A stretch of 64,000 bases of DNA from Deinococcus depolymerans (GTDB taxonomy: Bacteria; Deinococcota; Deinococci; Deinococcales; Deinococcaceae), in the NCBI RefSeq assembly GCF_039522025.1, contig NZ_BAAADB010000007.1:105651-169650 (forward strand), written 5' to 3'. Below are positions 43,415 through 51,879 of this stretch, piece by piece. The notes below the pieces were generated by a model that was not told where the DNA came from, made no database searches, and saw only the letters and a list, made by a program, of their open reading frames with translations. A program made the translations under genes and the position numbers. Each line of letters begins with the position of its first letter. The stretch's first letter is position 1.

Positions 43415-43807
43415 CTAGGAGGTCCCGCCAGCCGGTTCGGGCGGCAGGAAGTACGCGCGGGCCTCCGGACTATTCAGCACCCCGGGCGGGTAGAAGGCGT
43501 GCAGGTACGCCGGATCGAACAGGTGCGGGGTGCGGGCCGCGAACGCCTCCCAGCCCTCCGTGCTGTTCCCGGCGCGGTCCAGATGGTCGAGCACCGCGAA
43601 GAACCACGCGACGGTCTGCGTCTCGCTGTACTTGTCCTGAAGGCCCAGGCGGTCGGCCAGGGCGCGCAGGCCCGCGCGGAATTCGGCCAGGGCGGCCAGC
43701 GCGGGCCGGTCGCGCAGCAGCGTCCACGCGACGAACAGGTGTGCCGCGTGCCCGAATCGGCCGTACCGCTCAGTCGCCTGCGTGAAGGCCCGCCTGAAGG
43801 AGGTCAT
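43415..43807 (-). CDS. Uncharacterised helical protein
   Basis: 130 residues, soluble and mostly helical, rich in Arg, Ala and aromatic residues (HLFVAWTLLRDRPALAAL, TVAWFFAVLDHLDRAG). No motif that I recognise. It starts 4 bp after the GNAT gene's stop, so the two are probably co-transcribed. Confidence 0.65.
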   Translation of the reverse strand: MTSFRRAFTQATERYGRFGHAAHLFVAWTLLRDRPALAALAEFRAGLRALADRLGLQDKYSETQTVAWFFAVLDHLDRAGNSTEGWEAFAARTPHLFDPAYLHAFYPPGVLNSPEARAYFLPPEPAGGTS

Positions 43808-43811
43808 GTGG

Positions 43812-44273
43812 CTATTCTGCCCGCGCGGCCCGCAGGGTCAGGTTCATCTCGTGGGTGCTGTCCGCGAAGCCCAGCGCCGCGTACAGCGGGCGGGCCATGT
43901 CGCTGCTGCCCAGGCTGACGCGCGTGACCCCACGTGTCCGCAGCGCGTCCAGGCAGGCCGTGACCAGCGTGCGGGCGTGCCCGGCGCGGCGATGGTCCGG
44001 GTGCGTCCAGACGTTCACCACCCGCGCCCGCCACGGCTGCGGATCACCGCGCGTGGGGCCCCAGTGCAGCAGGGTCACACCCGCCCCGGCGATCACCTCT
44101 CCCCTACCCTCCAGCAGGAAGCCCAGGTACAGACCGTCCCGCAGAGCGGATTCCACCCACGCGGCGTACGCGGGCCGCTCCGCGAGGTCGCGGGCGTCCG
44201 GGTAGCGGTGCGCGGCAATGGTGGCGGCGTCGGCGGGCGTGACGGGGCGCGTCAGGCCCCCAGTCTGCCGCAC
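43812..44273 (-). CDS. GNAT-family N-acetyltransferase
   Basis: 153 residues. Acetyl-CoA-dependent transferase fold: RVVNVWTHPDHRRAGHARTLVTACLDAL contains the V-x-R-R-x-G-[HI]-[AG] pyrophosphate-binding segment, and MARPLYAALGF is the C-terminal signature. Acceptor unknown. Start taken as GTG 44273 (RQTGGLTRPVTPADAATIAAHR), where homology begins; no good ribosome site or -10 box decides it. Divergent from the DUF1697 gene. Confidence 0.8.
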   Translation of the reverse strand: MRQTGGLTRPVTPADAATIAAHRYPDARDLAERPAYAAWVESALRDGLYLGFLLEGRGEVIAGAGVTLLHWGPTRGDPQPWRARVVNVWTHPDHRRAGHARTLVTACLDALRTRGVTRVSLGSSDMARPLYAALGFADSTHEMNLTLRAARAE

Positions 44274-44316
44274 CGGAGTGCGCCCGGCGGCGCGGAGTCT
44301 GATAGAACGGCTGCAT

Positions 44317-44838
44317 ATGACGTTCGTGGCGCTGCTGCACGCGGTGAATCTGGGAGCGCGGCGCAAGGTGCCCATGACCGACCTGCGCGCCCTGCTGACC
44401 GGCCTGGGCCTGCGGGAGGTCCGCACGTACATCCAGAGCGGGAATGCCGTGTTCAGCGCGGACCCCGACCCGGACCTGCGCGGGCGGCTGGAGGCGGCGC
44501 TGGAAACACGGTTCGGTTTCCCGGTGCCCGTGACGCTCCGCACGGAGGCTGAGTGGCGGGAGGCGGCAACCGGTTGTCCCGCCCACCTGCGCAGCGAGGC
44601 GGTCGTGGTGGCGTTCCTGCGCGACCCGCCTGACCCGGAACGCGTGGCGGCCCTGCACGCGCGGGATGTGACCCCGGAACGCTGGGAGGTGGTCGGCCAG
44701 CACCTGTACCAGACGGTTCCGGAGGGTGTGCGGAACATGAAGCTGTCGGCCGCCGTGATCGAGCGGACGCTGGGCGTGGGCGTGACCGTCCGCAACGAAC
44801 GGACCGTGGGGGCCATCGCGGCGATGCTGGACACCTGA
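44317..44838 (+). CDS. DUF1697 family protein
   Basis: 173 residues. The opening FVALLHAVNLGARRKVPMTDLRALLTGLGLREVRTYIQSGNAVF is the DUF1697 hallmark (usual form LLRGINVGG...ALGF..V.TYIQSGNVVF). C-terminal MKLSAAVIERTLGVGVTVRN completes the domain. Function unknown in all members that I know of. No SD is evident; ATG 44317 is set by conservation. Confidence 0.88.
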   Translation: MTFVALLHAVNLGARRKVPMTDLRALLTGLGLREVRTYIQSGNAVFSADPDPDLRGRLEAALETRFGFPVPVTLRTEAEWREAATGCPAHLRSEAVVVAFLRDPPDPERVAALHARDVTPERWEVVGQHLYQTVPEGVRNMKLSAAVIERTLGVGVTVRNERTVGAIAAMLDT

Positions 44839-44873
44839 GCCCCGGTGGGGACGTGGCTGGTTTAGCCTGCCGC

Positions 44874-45785
44874 ATGACCCGCAAGTTCCCGCCCGCCGCG
44901 TTCCTGTCGGCCGCGCCGCTGCTGTTCGTGCTGCTCTGGAGCACCGGGTTCCTGGGCACCAAGGGCGCGGCCCGCAACGCCGATCCGTTCGCGTACCTGA
45001 CGGTCCGGTTTGCCCTGGCGGCCCTGCTGATGCTGGCCCTGACGGCCGCGCTGCGCGCCCCGTGGCCCACGCGGGCGCAGGCGGGCCGGGCGGGCGTGAC
45101 GGGCCTGCTGCTGCACGCCGGGTACCTGGGCGGCGTGACCACCGCCATCTGGCTGGGCCTGCCCGCCGGGATCACCAGCGTGCTGGTGGGCGTGCAACCC
45201 CTGCTGACGGGTCTGCTGTCCTGGCCGGTGCTGGGCGAACGGGTCACGCGGGCGCAGTGGGCGGGCCTGCTGCTGGGCTTCGTGGGCGTGCTGCTGGTCG
45301 TGGGCGGGCAGGGCGTCGGAAGTCAGACGGGGGCCAGCCGCCCGGCCCTGCTGGCCGCCGCGTTCGCGCTGATCTGCACCACTGCCGGCACCCTCTACCA
45401 GCGCCGCGCGGGCGGCGACATGCCGCTGCTGGGCGGCACGGCCGCGCAGTACGTCGTCAGCGCCGCCGCCCTCGGAACCGTCACGCTGGCACGCGGGGGC
45501 GGCGTGATCCACTGGGACGCGGAATTCATCGTGTCCCTCACGTGGCTGGTGCTGGTCCTGTCGGTCGGGGCGATCCTGCTGCTCATGCGCCTGCTGCGGG
45601 ACCTGCCGGCGGCGCGCGTGAACAGCCTCTTCTACCTCGTGCCGCCGCTGGCCGTGCTGGAAAGCTGGGCGCTGTACGGCGAACGCCTGAGCCCCCTGTC
45701 GCTGGGCGGCCTGCTGCTGTGCGTGACCGGCGTGGCCCTCGCCGCCCGGCAACCCACCGCCCCCTTCCGACAGGACGGACCGTGA
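44874..45785 (+). CDS. EamA-type drug/metabolite transporter
   Basis: 303 residues with ten hydrophobic helices in two halves (DMT superfamily). First-half markers: LLFVLLWSTGFLGTKGAARNADPFAYLTVRFALAALLML and ITSVLVGVQPLLTGLLSWPVLGERVTRAQWAGLLLGFVGVLLVV; second half ends YLVPPLAVLESWALYGERLSPLSLGGLLLCVTGVALA. Probably exports a metabolite or amino acid; the substrate cannot be read from sequence. A TAGCCT -10 box (44863-44868) ends 5 nt before the ATG. Confidence 0.9.
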   Translation: MTRKFPPAAFLSAAPLLFVLLWSTGFLGTKGAARNADPFAYLTVRFALAALLMLALTAALRAPWPTRAQAGRAGVTGLLLHAGYLGGVTTAIWLGLPAGITSVLVGVQPLLTGLLSWPVLGERVTRAQWAGLLLGFVGVLLVVGGQGVGSQTGASRPALLAAAFALICTTAGTLYQRRAGGDMPLLGGTAAQYVVSAAALGTVTLARGGGVIHWDAEFIVSLTWLVLVLSVGAILLLMRLLRDLPAARVNSLFYLVPPLAVLESWALYGERLSPLSLGGLLLCVTGVALAARQPTAPFRQDGP

Positions 45786-45861
45786 CCAGTCCAGCCGAAG
45801 GAGGCGGGCGCGCGCCACACCTGAGGCACCCCGCGTTCAACCCGCACGGTACCGTGATTAC

Positions 45862-46806
45862 ATGCTTCCCTCCATACGCGCTGCCGGCTGTTTCGCCCTG
45901 CTCACCATCGGTGCAGGTCTGCCCGGACCGGCGTCTGCCCAGAGCGCCGCTCCACTGCAGGGACTGACAGACGCCGAGCTTGACCTACTGCTGTCCGCCA
46001 CGGACCTCCTCGACCCGAACGGTTTTCTGCCCGGCGTGATCGCACCTGACCTGCCCTTCCGGGTAGCGCCGTTCATGAACCGCACGGTCGTGGGCAGCGT
46101 CATCCAGCCGTTCAGCACGAAAGTCGTCGTACGCACCACCCTGAATCCCGAAACGGCGAGCGCCATCGCTGAGGGCCTGCTCCGCCGGGACGGGTGGCTG
46201 GACATGTACCCCACCAACCCCACTATGGAGGTCTTTCAGGACGCTCCGGGCAGCACCACCCGAGGCGCGCCGCTGCTGTGCAAACCCGGCCTGGGCGGTC
46301 AGATGAACATCAACGTATTCCCGAACGGATCCGGGCTGACGCAGGTCAACTATTCGTTCCAGGCCTTCGGCGCCGCCTGCCCTTCCGGCAGAGCCCGGAC
46401 AACCCCGAATGCCTACGAATCTGTCTACGAAAATGCAGTTGACCCGCTTCAGACCCTGCTGAGCTCTGGCGTGACCCTCCCAGTCCTGTCCGCCCCCGCC
46501 GAAGCCCTGATCGAACCCAGCGGCAACGAGTACAGCGGCTCGTACTACAAAACGTACGCGAAAGTCTTCTCCTCGCTGAGCGCCGAGCAGGTCCGCGCCG
46601 CCTACGTGGGCCGCCTGAACGCGCAGGACTGGGCCACCACCAGCAGCACCCGCAAGGGCTCCGAACTGATCAGCACCGTGCGCCGCACCTTCGGAAAACG
46701 CACCCTGACCGCCACCTTCGCCCTCACCCCCCGTCCCGGCCAGACCCGCATGAACGGCACCAAGAGCCTTCAGCAGTACGACGTGAAATTCGAATTCACG
46801 TACTGA
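45862..46806 (+). CDS. Secreted protein of unknown function
   Basis: 314 residues with a signal peptide (GCFALLTIGAGLPGPASAQ). Two halves each contain a beta-rich segment with similar words (VVVRTTLNPETASAIAEGLLRRDGW and VFSSLSAEQVRAAYVGRLNAQDW), hinting at a tandem duplication. Two cysteines (KPGLGG region and AACPSG) could form a disulfide. Codon GC is somewhat lower than in flanking genes in the first half. A TACCGT -10 box (45850-45855) ends 6 nt before the ATG. No family recognised. Confidence 0.75.
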   Translation: MLPSIRAAGCFALLTIGAGLPGPASAQSAAPLQGLTDAELDLLLSATDLLDPNGFLPGVIAPDLPFRVAPFMNRTVVGSVIQPFSTKVVVRTTLNPETASAIAEGLLRRDGWLDMYPTNPTMEVFQDAPGSTTRGAPLLCKPGLGGQMNINVFPNGSGLTQVNYSFQAFGAACPSGRARTTPNAYESVYENAVDPLQTLLSSGVTLPVLSAPAEALIEPSGNEYSGSYYKTYAKVFSSLSAEQVRAAYVGRLNAQDWATTSSTRKGSELISTVRRTFGKRTLTATFALTPRPGQTRMNGTKSLQQYDVKFEFTY

Positions 46807-46920
46807 ACGGCAGCGCGTCAGCGGGAAACCCAACACAACAGAGGCGCCCTGCCTCGGGTCAATCCCAAGGATCCCTGTGTGCCCGGCAACCCGCCGCCCG
46901 CCCGGCGCGTACTGCCTGAC

Positions 46921-47421
46921 ATGAGCGAACTGAACGGACGGATCGGCGGCGTCACCCAGGGCTACGACCTGCACGCCGCCTGGAACGGCGAACGCCTGAC
47001 CGGCCGCATCGGCGGGACCTTCCAGGGCAAGGACATCAAGCTCACGGTCCGCGCCGGGGACGTGGACGGCCGCATCGGCGGCACCTTCGCCGGGTTCGAC
47101 GCCGACGGCGACGTGACTCCCCAGAGCGTCAGCGTGCGCCTCGGCGGCCACATCGACGGGGACGACGTGCACCTCCAGATCAGCGGCGACCGCGTCCGGG
47201 GCCGCTACTCCGGCCGGATCGACGGCAAGACCGTGGACCTGCACGTCAGCGGTGACCGCCTGCACGGCCGCATCGGCGGCGTGCTGGACGGCAAGGACGT
47301 GAACCTCACCCTGGGCGGCGTGCCCGTGGAGGTCGCCGCGCTGGCCGCCGTCTGCGCGTACAAGGCCCTCGAAGACCAGCAGGCGCACGACGCCTCCGCC
47401 GCCAGCAGCAGCGGGGGGTGA
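46921..47421 (+). CDS. 22-residue repeat (GRIGG) protein
   Basis: 166 residues. Six repeats with an exact 22-residue period: the core GRIGG falls at residues 6, 28, 50, 72 (VRLGG), 94 (GRYSG) and 116, each followed by a Gly-Asp turn and a short beta strand (GKDIKLTV, GDDVHLQI, GKTVDLHV, GKDVNLTL). This predicts a small beta-solenoid or beta-roll. The tail is helical, then Ala/Ser/Gly. No signal peptide, no membrane helix. Start ATG 46921; a 14-codon upstream extension lacks repeats. Function unknown. Confidence 0.75.
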   Translation: MSELNGRIGGVTQGYDLHAAWNGERLTGRIGGTFQGKDIKLTVRAGDVDGRIGGTFAGFDADGDVTPQSVSVRLGGHIDGDDVHLQISGDRVRGRYSGRIDGKTVDLHVSGDRLHGRIGGVLDGKDVNLTLGGVPVEVAALAAVCAYKALEDQQAHDASAASSSGG

Positions 47422-47430
47422 ATGGGCAGC

Positions 47431-47486
47431 AGGCAGTGGGGCGTGGGCCGGAGCCAGGGTTCCGTCCACGCCCCACTGCCTAGCCC
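47431..47486. terminator. Bidirectional terminator between convergent genes
   Basis: A perfect 16-bp stem (AGGCAGTGGGGCGTGG and complement) with a 19-nt loop, followed on the plus strand by CCCTTTTT. Serves the repeat-protein gene and possibly the convergent membrane-protein gene. Confidence 0.7.
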
Positions 47487-47497
47487 TTTTTCACGGT

Positions 47498-47845
47498 TTA
47501 CTCGCCTCTGTCCTTGCGGGGCAGCAGGAAGAATCCGGCGGCGCTGCCCAGGGCGAGCAGGACGGCGGGCGCGCCGGTGGCCCAGCTGGCGGTTCCGGCG
47601 AGGGCAGTCGTGAGGCCGAGAATGCCGAGGATCCAGCCGCAGGCGAGCAGGGCGAAGGTGGTCCAGGGGAGGCGGCTGACGGTCAGCAGGGTCAGGGGCA
47701 GGAGCGCGGCGGACAGGAGGATGCGGACGCTGCCGCTGGCCTGAAGGTCAGCGGTGGCGGCAATCAGTGCCCAGACGGTCAGCGCGGCGGCGGGGATCAG
47801 CAGCAGCGTGGCGGCGGGGCTGGTGGGTGTCCGGGTGCTGGTCAT
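47498..47845 (-). CDS. Small membrane protein, uncharacterised
   Basis: 115 residues with four hydrophobic helices (12-32, 38-57, 61-80, 86-106) and a charged C-terminal RKDRGE. A TACGCT -10 box (47857-47852) ends 6 nt before ATG 47845, which fixes the start and excludes a 31-residue upstream extension. No family recognised. Confidence 0.7.
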   Translation of the reverse strand: MTSTRTPTSPAATLLLIPAAALTVWALIAATADLQASGSVRILLSAALLPLTLLTVSRLPWTTFALLACGWILGILGLTTALAGTASWATGAPAVLLALGSAAGFFLLPRKDRGE

Positions 47846-47973
47846 GCGGTCAGCGTAGTGGGTGGCGATCCGGCCTGCACGCGAGGTTGCGCCTTGCGGG
47901 CGGGCGCGGCGGTGGGGGATTCCCAGCAAGCCGCACATTCCCGCGTGTGGGTGCGTGGTACGTTCCGCGCATC

Positions 47974-49425
47974 ATGACCGTGACTGCGAAGGCGAGGACG
48001 TTGGGAGAACTGCTTCAGACCGAAGGGTACGCCGGGCGCGCGCCGTTCGACGGGAAGATCCGGCTGGTGCAGGATGAAGTGCGGGAGAACCTGACCCGCA
48101 AGTTGCGGGGCGGCGAGGAGTTGTTCCCCGGTGTGGTCGGGTACGACGACACGGTGATTCCGCAGCTGGTGAACGCGCTGCTGGCGCGGCAGAACTTCAT
48201 TCTGCTGGGTCTGCGGGGTCAGGCGAAGAGCCGGATTCTGCGGGCCATCACGGGCCTGCTGGACGAGGAAGTGCCGGTCATTGCGGGCGTGGACATGCCG
48301 GACGACGTGCTGAACCCGGTGGGCGCGGAGGGCCGTCACCTGCTCGAAGCGCACGGGCTGGACCTGCCGATCCGCTGGCTCCCGCGCGCGGACCGGTACG
48401 TGGAGAAACTGGCGACGCCGGACGTGACGGTCGCGGACCTCGTGGGCGACGTGGACCCGATCAAGGCGGCGCGTCTGGGCACCAGCCTGGGTGACGTGCG
48501 AAGCATGCACTTCGGGCTGCTGCCGCGTGCGAACCGGGGCATCTTCGCGGTGAACGAACTGGCGGACCTGTCCCCCAAGGTGCAGGTGGCGCTGTTCAAC
48601 ATCCTTCAGGAGGGGGACGTGCAGATCAAGGGCTACCCGGTCCGGCTGGAACTGGACGTGATGCTGGTGTTCAGCGCGAACCCGGAGGATTACACGGCGC
48701 GCGGGAAGATCGTCACGCCGCTCAAGGACCGCATCGGGTCAGAGATCCGCACGCACTACCCGACGGACGTGCGCCTGGGCATGGACATCACGGCGCAGGA
48801 GGCCGCGCGGGCCGAGGGTGTGATCGTGCCGCCGTTCATCGCGGAACTGATCGAGGAGATCGCGTTCCAGGCGCGCGAGGACGGCCGCGTGGACAAGCTG
48901 AGCGGCGTGTCGCAGCGCCTGCCGATCTCGCTGATGGAGGTCGCCGCCGCAAATGCCGAGCGCCGCAGCCTCGTGGCCGGGGACGCCCCGGTGGTGCGGG
49001 TCAGTGACGTGTACGCGGGCCTGCCGGCCATCACCGGGAAGATGGAACTGGAGTACGAGGGGGAACTCAAGGGTGCGGACAACGTGGCCCGCGACGTGAT
49101 CCGCAAGGCAGCGGGGGCCGTGTACGCCCGCCACTACGGCAGCGCGAACACCCGCGACCTGGAGAAGTGGTTCGAGGCCGGGAACGTGTTCCGTTTCCCG
49201 CAGGGTGGGGACAGTGCCGCCGCGCTGAAAGCGGCCGGCGAGGTGCCGGGCCTGAGTGACCTGGCGGCCGAGGTGGCCGCGAGCAGCGACGACGCCGTGC
49301 GCGTGTCTGCCGCCGAGTTCATTCTGGAGGGCCTGTACGGCCGTAAGAAACTCTCGCGTGCCGAGGAACTGTACGCCGCGCCGGAACCCGAAACGCGCCA
49401 GCAGCGCGGCGGCCGCTGGAACTGA
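47974..49425 (+). CDS. MoxR/magnesium-chelatase-like AAA+ ATPase
   Basis: 483 residues. AAA+ module with Walker A GLRGQAKS, Walker B region [12 protein letters not shown] (with Asn-Glu where Asp-Glu is usual), sensor region [35 protein letters not shown] and a C-terminal lid. This matches the ChlI/MoxR-related group often annotated 'magnesium chelatase', whose members act as remodelling ATPases, commonly with a VWA-domain partner. No VWA gene is adjacent. A TACGTT -10 box ends 9 nt before ATG 47974. The TGA stop is the left duplication of MITE copy 12. Confidence 0.88.
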   Translation: MTVTAKARTLGELLQTEGYAGRAPFDGKIRLVQDEVRENLTRKLRGGEELFPGVVGYDDTVIPQLVNALLARQNFILLGLRGQAKSRILRAITGLLDEEVPVIAGVDMPDDVLNPVGAEGRHLLEAHGLDLPIRWLPRADRYVEKLATPDVTVADLVGDVDPIKAARLGTSLGDVRSMHFGLLPRANRGIFAVNELADLSPKVQVALFNILQEGDVQIKGYPVRLELDVMLVFSANPEDYTARGKIVTPLKDRIGSEIRTHYPTDVRLGMDITAQEAARAEGVIVPPFIAELIEEIAFQAREDGRVDKLSGVSQRLPISLMEVAAANAERRSLVAGDAPVVRVSDVYAGLPAITGKMELEYEGELKGADNVARDVIRKAAGAVYARHYGSANTRDLEKWFEAGNVFRFPQGGDSAAALKAAGEVPGLSDLAAEVAASSDDAVRVSAAEFILEGLYGRKKLSRAEELYAAPEPETRQQRGGRWN

Positions 49426-49580
49426 TACGGACTCCGATTGAAGGGGCTGCAAAGCTCCTTCAATCCGAGCGGATGCGACTCGCAGAGCTGCCCCGCAGAG
49501 AAGGAGAGAAGCGGGTTCCGGACGTGGAGCTGGCAATCCGGTGAACTTCCGGATTGTCGGCGAAACAGACGGAATCCGTA
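49426..49580 (-). repeat. MITE-like element, copy 12 (155 bp, reverse)
   Basis: Starts TACGGACTCCG, ends GGAATCCGTA. TGA at 49423-49425 (stop codon of the ATPase gene) and 49581-49583 (shared with copy 13). Confidence 0.93.
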
Positions 49581-49583
49581 TGA

Positions 49584-49716
49584 TACGGACTCCGATTGAA
49601 TGGGCTGCAAAGGCCATTCAATCCGAGCGGAGCGAGCAGGAGAGAAACGGGTTCCGGACGTGGAGTTAACAGATCGGTGGTGTTCCGATCTGTTAACGAA
49701 ACAGACGGAATCCGTA
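49584..49716 (-). repeat. MITE-like element, copy 13 (133 bp, reverse, short form)
   Basis: Starts TACGGACTCCG, ends GGAATCCGTA. TGA at 49581-49583 (shared with copy 12) and 49717-49719. Same orientation as copy 12. Confidence 0.93.
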
Positions 49717-49735
49717 TGAGACAGCAGGCGAACCG

Positions 49736-49788
49736 CAGACAGTGGGGAGTGGATCGGGGCGGGCGTCCCGTCCGCTCCCCACTGTCTG
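49736..49788. terminator. Hairpin downstream of the tandem MITE pair
   Basis: A perfect 14-bp stem (CAGACAGTGGGGAG and complement) with a 25-nt loop. Sequence style resembles the CAGTGGGG hairpin at 47431-47486. Confidence 0.5.
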
Positions 49789-49815
49789 TATGCCGCTTCC
49801 TATTACCCTGGGGGG

Positions 49816-50529
49816 ATGCTGCCCTCTGCTCTGGCTGATCTGATCGGGTTTCACGCGCCGCTGTCGGTGGTGCAGCGCGGGCAGGGGGGCGCGGTGACGC
49901 TGCTCACGCCGGGCGTGAACGTGCTGGCGCTGAACGCGACGTTCCTGCCGGGCGATGTGGGCGGCGTGGACCTGCGGGACGTGCAGGACTGGCATGAGGG
50001 GCAGGGGCTGCCGCCGCTGGTGGCCTGGGTGGGCGGCGAGGTTCCGGCGGGCCTGAAGGTTCAGGAGGTCGCGCGGGTGCGGGTGGGCGACTGGGCCGGT
50101 GAGGCGGGGCCGCCGGATGACCCGGTGGTCGTCGAGCAGGTGGGGCGTCTGCACCTGAGCGCGTGGGCGGGAGCGCTGTGCGCGGCGCACGGCACGCCGG
50201 GGTGGGCGGAGGGGCTGGCGCGGCAGCTGGCGGGACCGCTGGAGGCCGCTGCCGGGGCCTTCGCGCTGCTGATGGCGTACCGGGACGGGCAGCCGGTCGG
50301 GGCGCTGCTGTGGCAGGCGCGTGGGGCGGGCGGCGCGGCGCACCTGTGGGGCGCGGCCGACGCCGGGGTGGGCGAGGCGCTGCTGAACGCGGCGGCGGCC
50401 CTGGGTGCGGACCTGGCGGTCACGTTGCCCGGCGATGCCCGGTGGGACGGGCCGTCCGTACGCGCAGTCACGGAGGTACGGTATGGCCTGCTGATTCCCG
50501 TGCCGGGCGAGGCGACCCGGGGGGGGTAA
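49816..50529 (+). CDS. Uncharacterised protein, possibly acetyltransferase-like
   Basis: 237 residues. N-terminal half LPSALADLIGFHAPLSVVQRG and NVLALNATFLPGDVG; C-terminal half has AFALLMAYRDGQPVGALLWQ and GVGEALLNAAAALGADLAVTL, reminiscent of GNAT strands 4-5 but without a clear pyrophosphate loop. A TACCCT -10 box (49804-49809) ends 6 nt before the ATG. Function not assigned. Confidence 0.6.
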   Translation: MLPSALADLIGFHAPLSVVQRGQGGAVTLLTPGVNVLALNATFLPGDVGGVDLRDVQDWHEGQGLPPLVAWVGGEVPAGLKVQEVARVRVGDWAGEAGPPDDPVVVEQVGRLHLSAWAGALCAAHGTPGWAEGLARQLAGPLEAAAGAFALLMAYRDGQPVGALLWQARGAGGAAHLWGAADAGVGEALLNAAAALGADLAVTLPGDARWDGPSVRAVTEVRYGLLIPVPGEATRGG

Positions 50530-50557
50530 GGGCGGGGCAGGTTTCGCTTGGACGTCG

Positions 50558-50690
50558 TACGGATTCCGGTTGAAAGGGTTGCACCCTCTTTCAACCCGAG
50601 CAGAGCGCGCAGGAGGGAAATGGATTCCGGGCGTGGCGTTGGCAACCCGGTGGTGTTCCGGGGTGTGAACGAGACCGACGGCAGTCCGTA
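50558..50690 (-). repeat. MITE-like element, copy 14 (133 bp, reverse, TCG flanks)
   Basis: Starts TACGGATTCCG, ends GGCAGTCCGTA. Exact 3-bp duplication TCG at 50555-50557 and 50691-50693, the only exact duplication seen that is not TNA. The body is more diverged than other short-form copies. Confidence 0.88.
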
Positions 50691-50761
50691 TCGGATGAGG
50701 CTGCGCTGCTCACAGGTGGCAGTTGCCAGGAAGCTGCCCGGAGTCCGTGAAATTCTCCTCA

Positions 50762-50894
50762 TACGGATTCCGTTTGTTTCGCCGACAATCCGGAACTTCA
50801 CCGGATTGCCGGCTCCACGCCCGGAACCCGTTTTTCTTCCACTCGCTTCGCTCCGATTGAATGGGCTTTACAGCCCATTCAATCGGAGTCCGTA
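50762..50894 (+). repeat. MITE-like element, copy 15 (133 bp, forward, short form)
   Basis: Starts TACGGATTCCG, ends CGGAGTCCGTA. Exact TCA duplication at 50759-50761 and 50895-50897. With copy 14 it fills most of the 467-bp gap between coding regions; the rest shows only a promoter hexamer. Confidence 0.93.
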
Positions 50895-50996
50895 TCACTG
50901 GGTGGGGGATCAGCACACCCATCGCCGCACGGCCAACATGAGAAATGAGAAAGATTTCCTCATGGTAAAGAGACTTCGGCACGTTCTAATGCCCCC

Positions 50997-51818
50997 ATGC
51001 TCCCCCAACCCCTGCGCGGCGCCAGTGTCGCCCTGCTGATTCTGACCCTCAGCGCCTGCGGCAGCACCGGCAGCACCCCCACCCCCACCCCGACCGACCC
51101 GGCCCGGAACGTCAGCGACACGCTCTCCCCGCAGGGCGTCGCCAGCCCCGTCACCCTGACGCTGGGGCAGCCGCAGCAGCTGACCGTCACGGTCGGCGGC
51201 CGCGCCCCTGCGCCCGGCCAGCTCGTGTGGACCACCAGCAACGCGGCGGTCGCCAGCGTCACGCAGGCCGGACTGGTCACGCCGGTCAGCGGCGGGAACG
51301 CCACCGTCCGCGCCGCCCTGAGCCGCAACGCGGCGGCCTTCATCGACTTCCCGCTGACCGTCAGCGGCGCCGCGCCCACCCCCACTCCGGCACCGGCTCC
51401 CGCGCCCGCCACGGACTTCGCGCAGCAGATTCTGGATCTCGTGAACGCCGCCCGCGCGCAGGGCCGCACCTGCGGGGCCACCGCCTACGCCGCCGCGCCC
51501 GCGCTGACCCTGAACGCGCAGCTGGGACAAGCCGCGCAGGGCCACGCCGCCGACATGGCCGCCCAGAACTACTTCAGCCACGACAGCAAGGACGGCCGCA
51601 CCGCCGGGCAGCGCATCGCCGCCGCCGGGTATGCGTACCGCACCTGGGGTGAGAACATCGCCGCCGGGCAGGCCACCGCCGCGCAGGTCATGGACGGCTG
51701 GCTGAAAAGCGAGGGGCACTGCAAGAACATCATGAACCCCGCCTTCCGGGAACTCGGCGTCGGGTACGCGACCAGCACCTCCGGGCCGTACTGGGTGCAG
51801 GACTTCGGGGCCCGCTGA
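50997..51818 (+). CDS. Lipoprotein with Ig-like and CAP/SCP domains
   Basis: 273 residues. Lipobox LSAC (lipidated Cys21), a Thr/Pro linker, a BIG2-like beta domain (about 48-122; LVWTTSNAAVASVTQAGLVTPVSGG), a second Pro/Ala linker and a CAP domain (about 140-273): LDLVNAARAQGRTCG, QGHAADMAAQNYFSHDS, GENIAAGQATAAQVMDGWLKSEGHCKNIMNPAFRELGVGYA, with the two His and acidic residues of the CAP cleft. Envelope-anchored; CAP roles vary widely. A TCTAAT -10 box (50985-50990) ends 6 nt before the ATG. Confidence 0.9.
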   Translation: MLPQPLRGASVALLILTLSACGSTGSTPTPTPTDPARNVSDTLSPQGVASPVTLTLGQPQQLTVTVGGRAPAPGQLVWTTSNAAVASVTQAGLVTPVSGGNATVRAALSRNAAAFIDFPLTVSGAAPTPTPAPAPAPATDFAQQILDLVNAARAQGRTCGATAYAAAPALTLNAQLGQAAQGHAADMAAQNYFSHDSKDGRTAGQRIAAAGYAYRTWGENIAAGQATAAQVMDGWLKSEGHCKNIMNPAFRELGVGYATSTSGPYWVQDFGAR

Positions 51819-51830
51819 CCGTCACGACAT

Positions 51831-51868
51831 CAGGGAGGGGGAGGCTGCGACGGGCCTCCCCCTCCCTG
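51831..51868. terminator. Bidirectional terminator between lipoprotein gene and msrB
   Basis: A perfect 15-bp stem (CAGGGAGGGGGAGGC and complement) with an 8-nt loop, between two converging genes. A short T-rich stretch (TGTTGCTCTTT) follows on the plus strand. Confidence 0.75.
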
Positions 51869-51879
51869 GCTGTTGCTCT

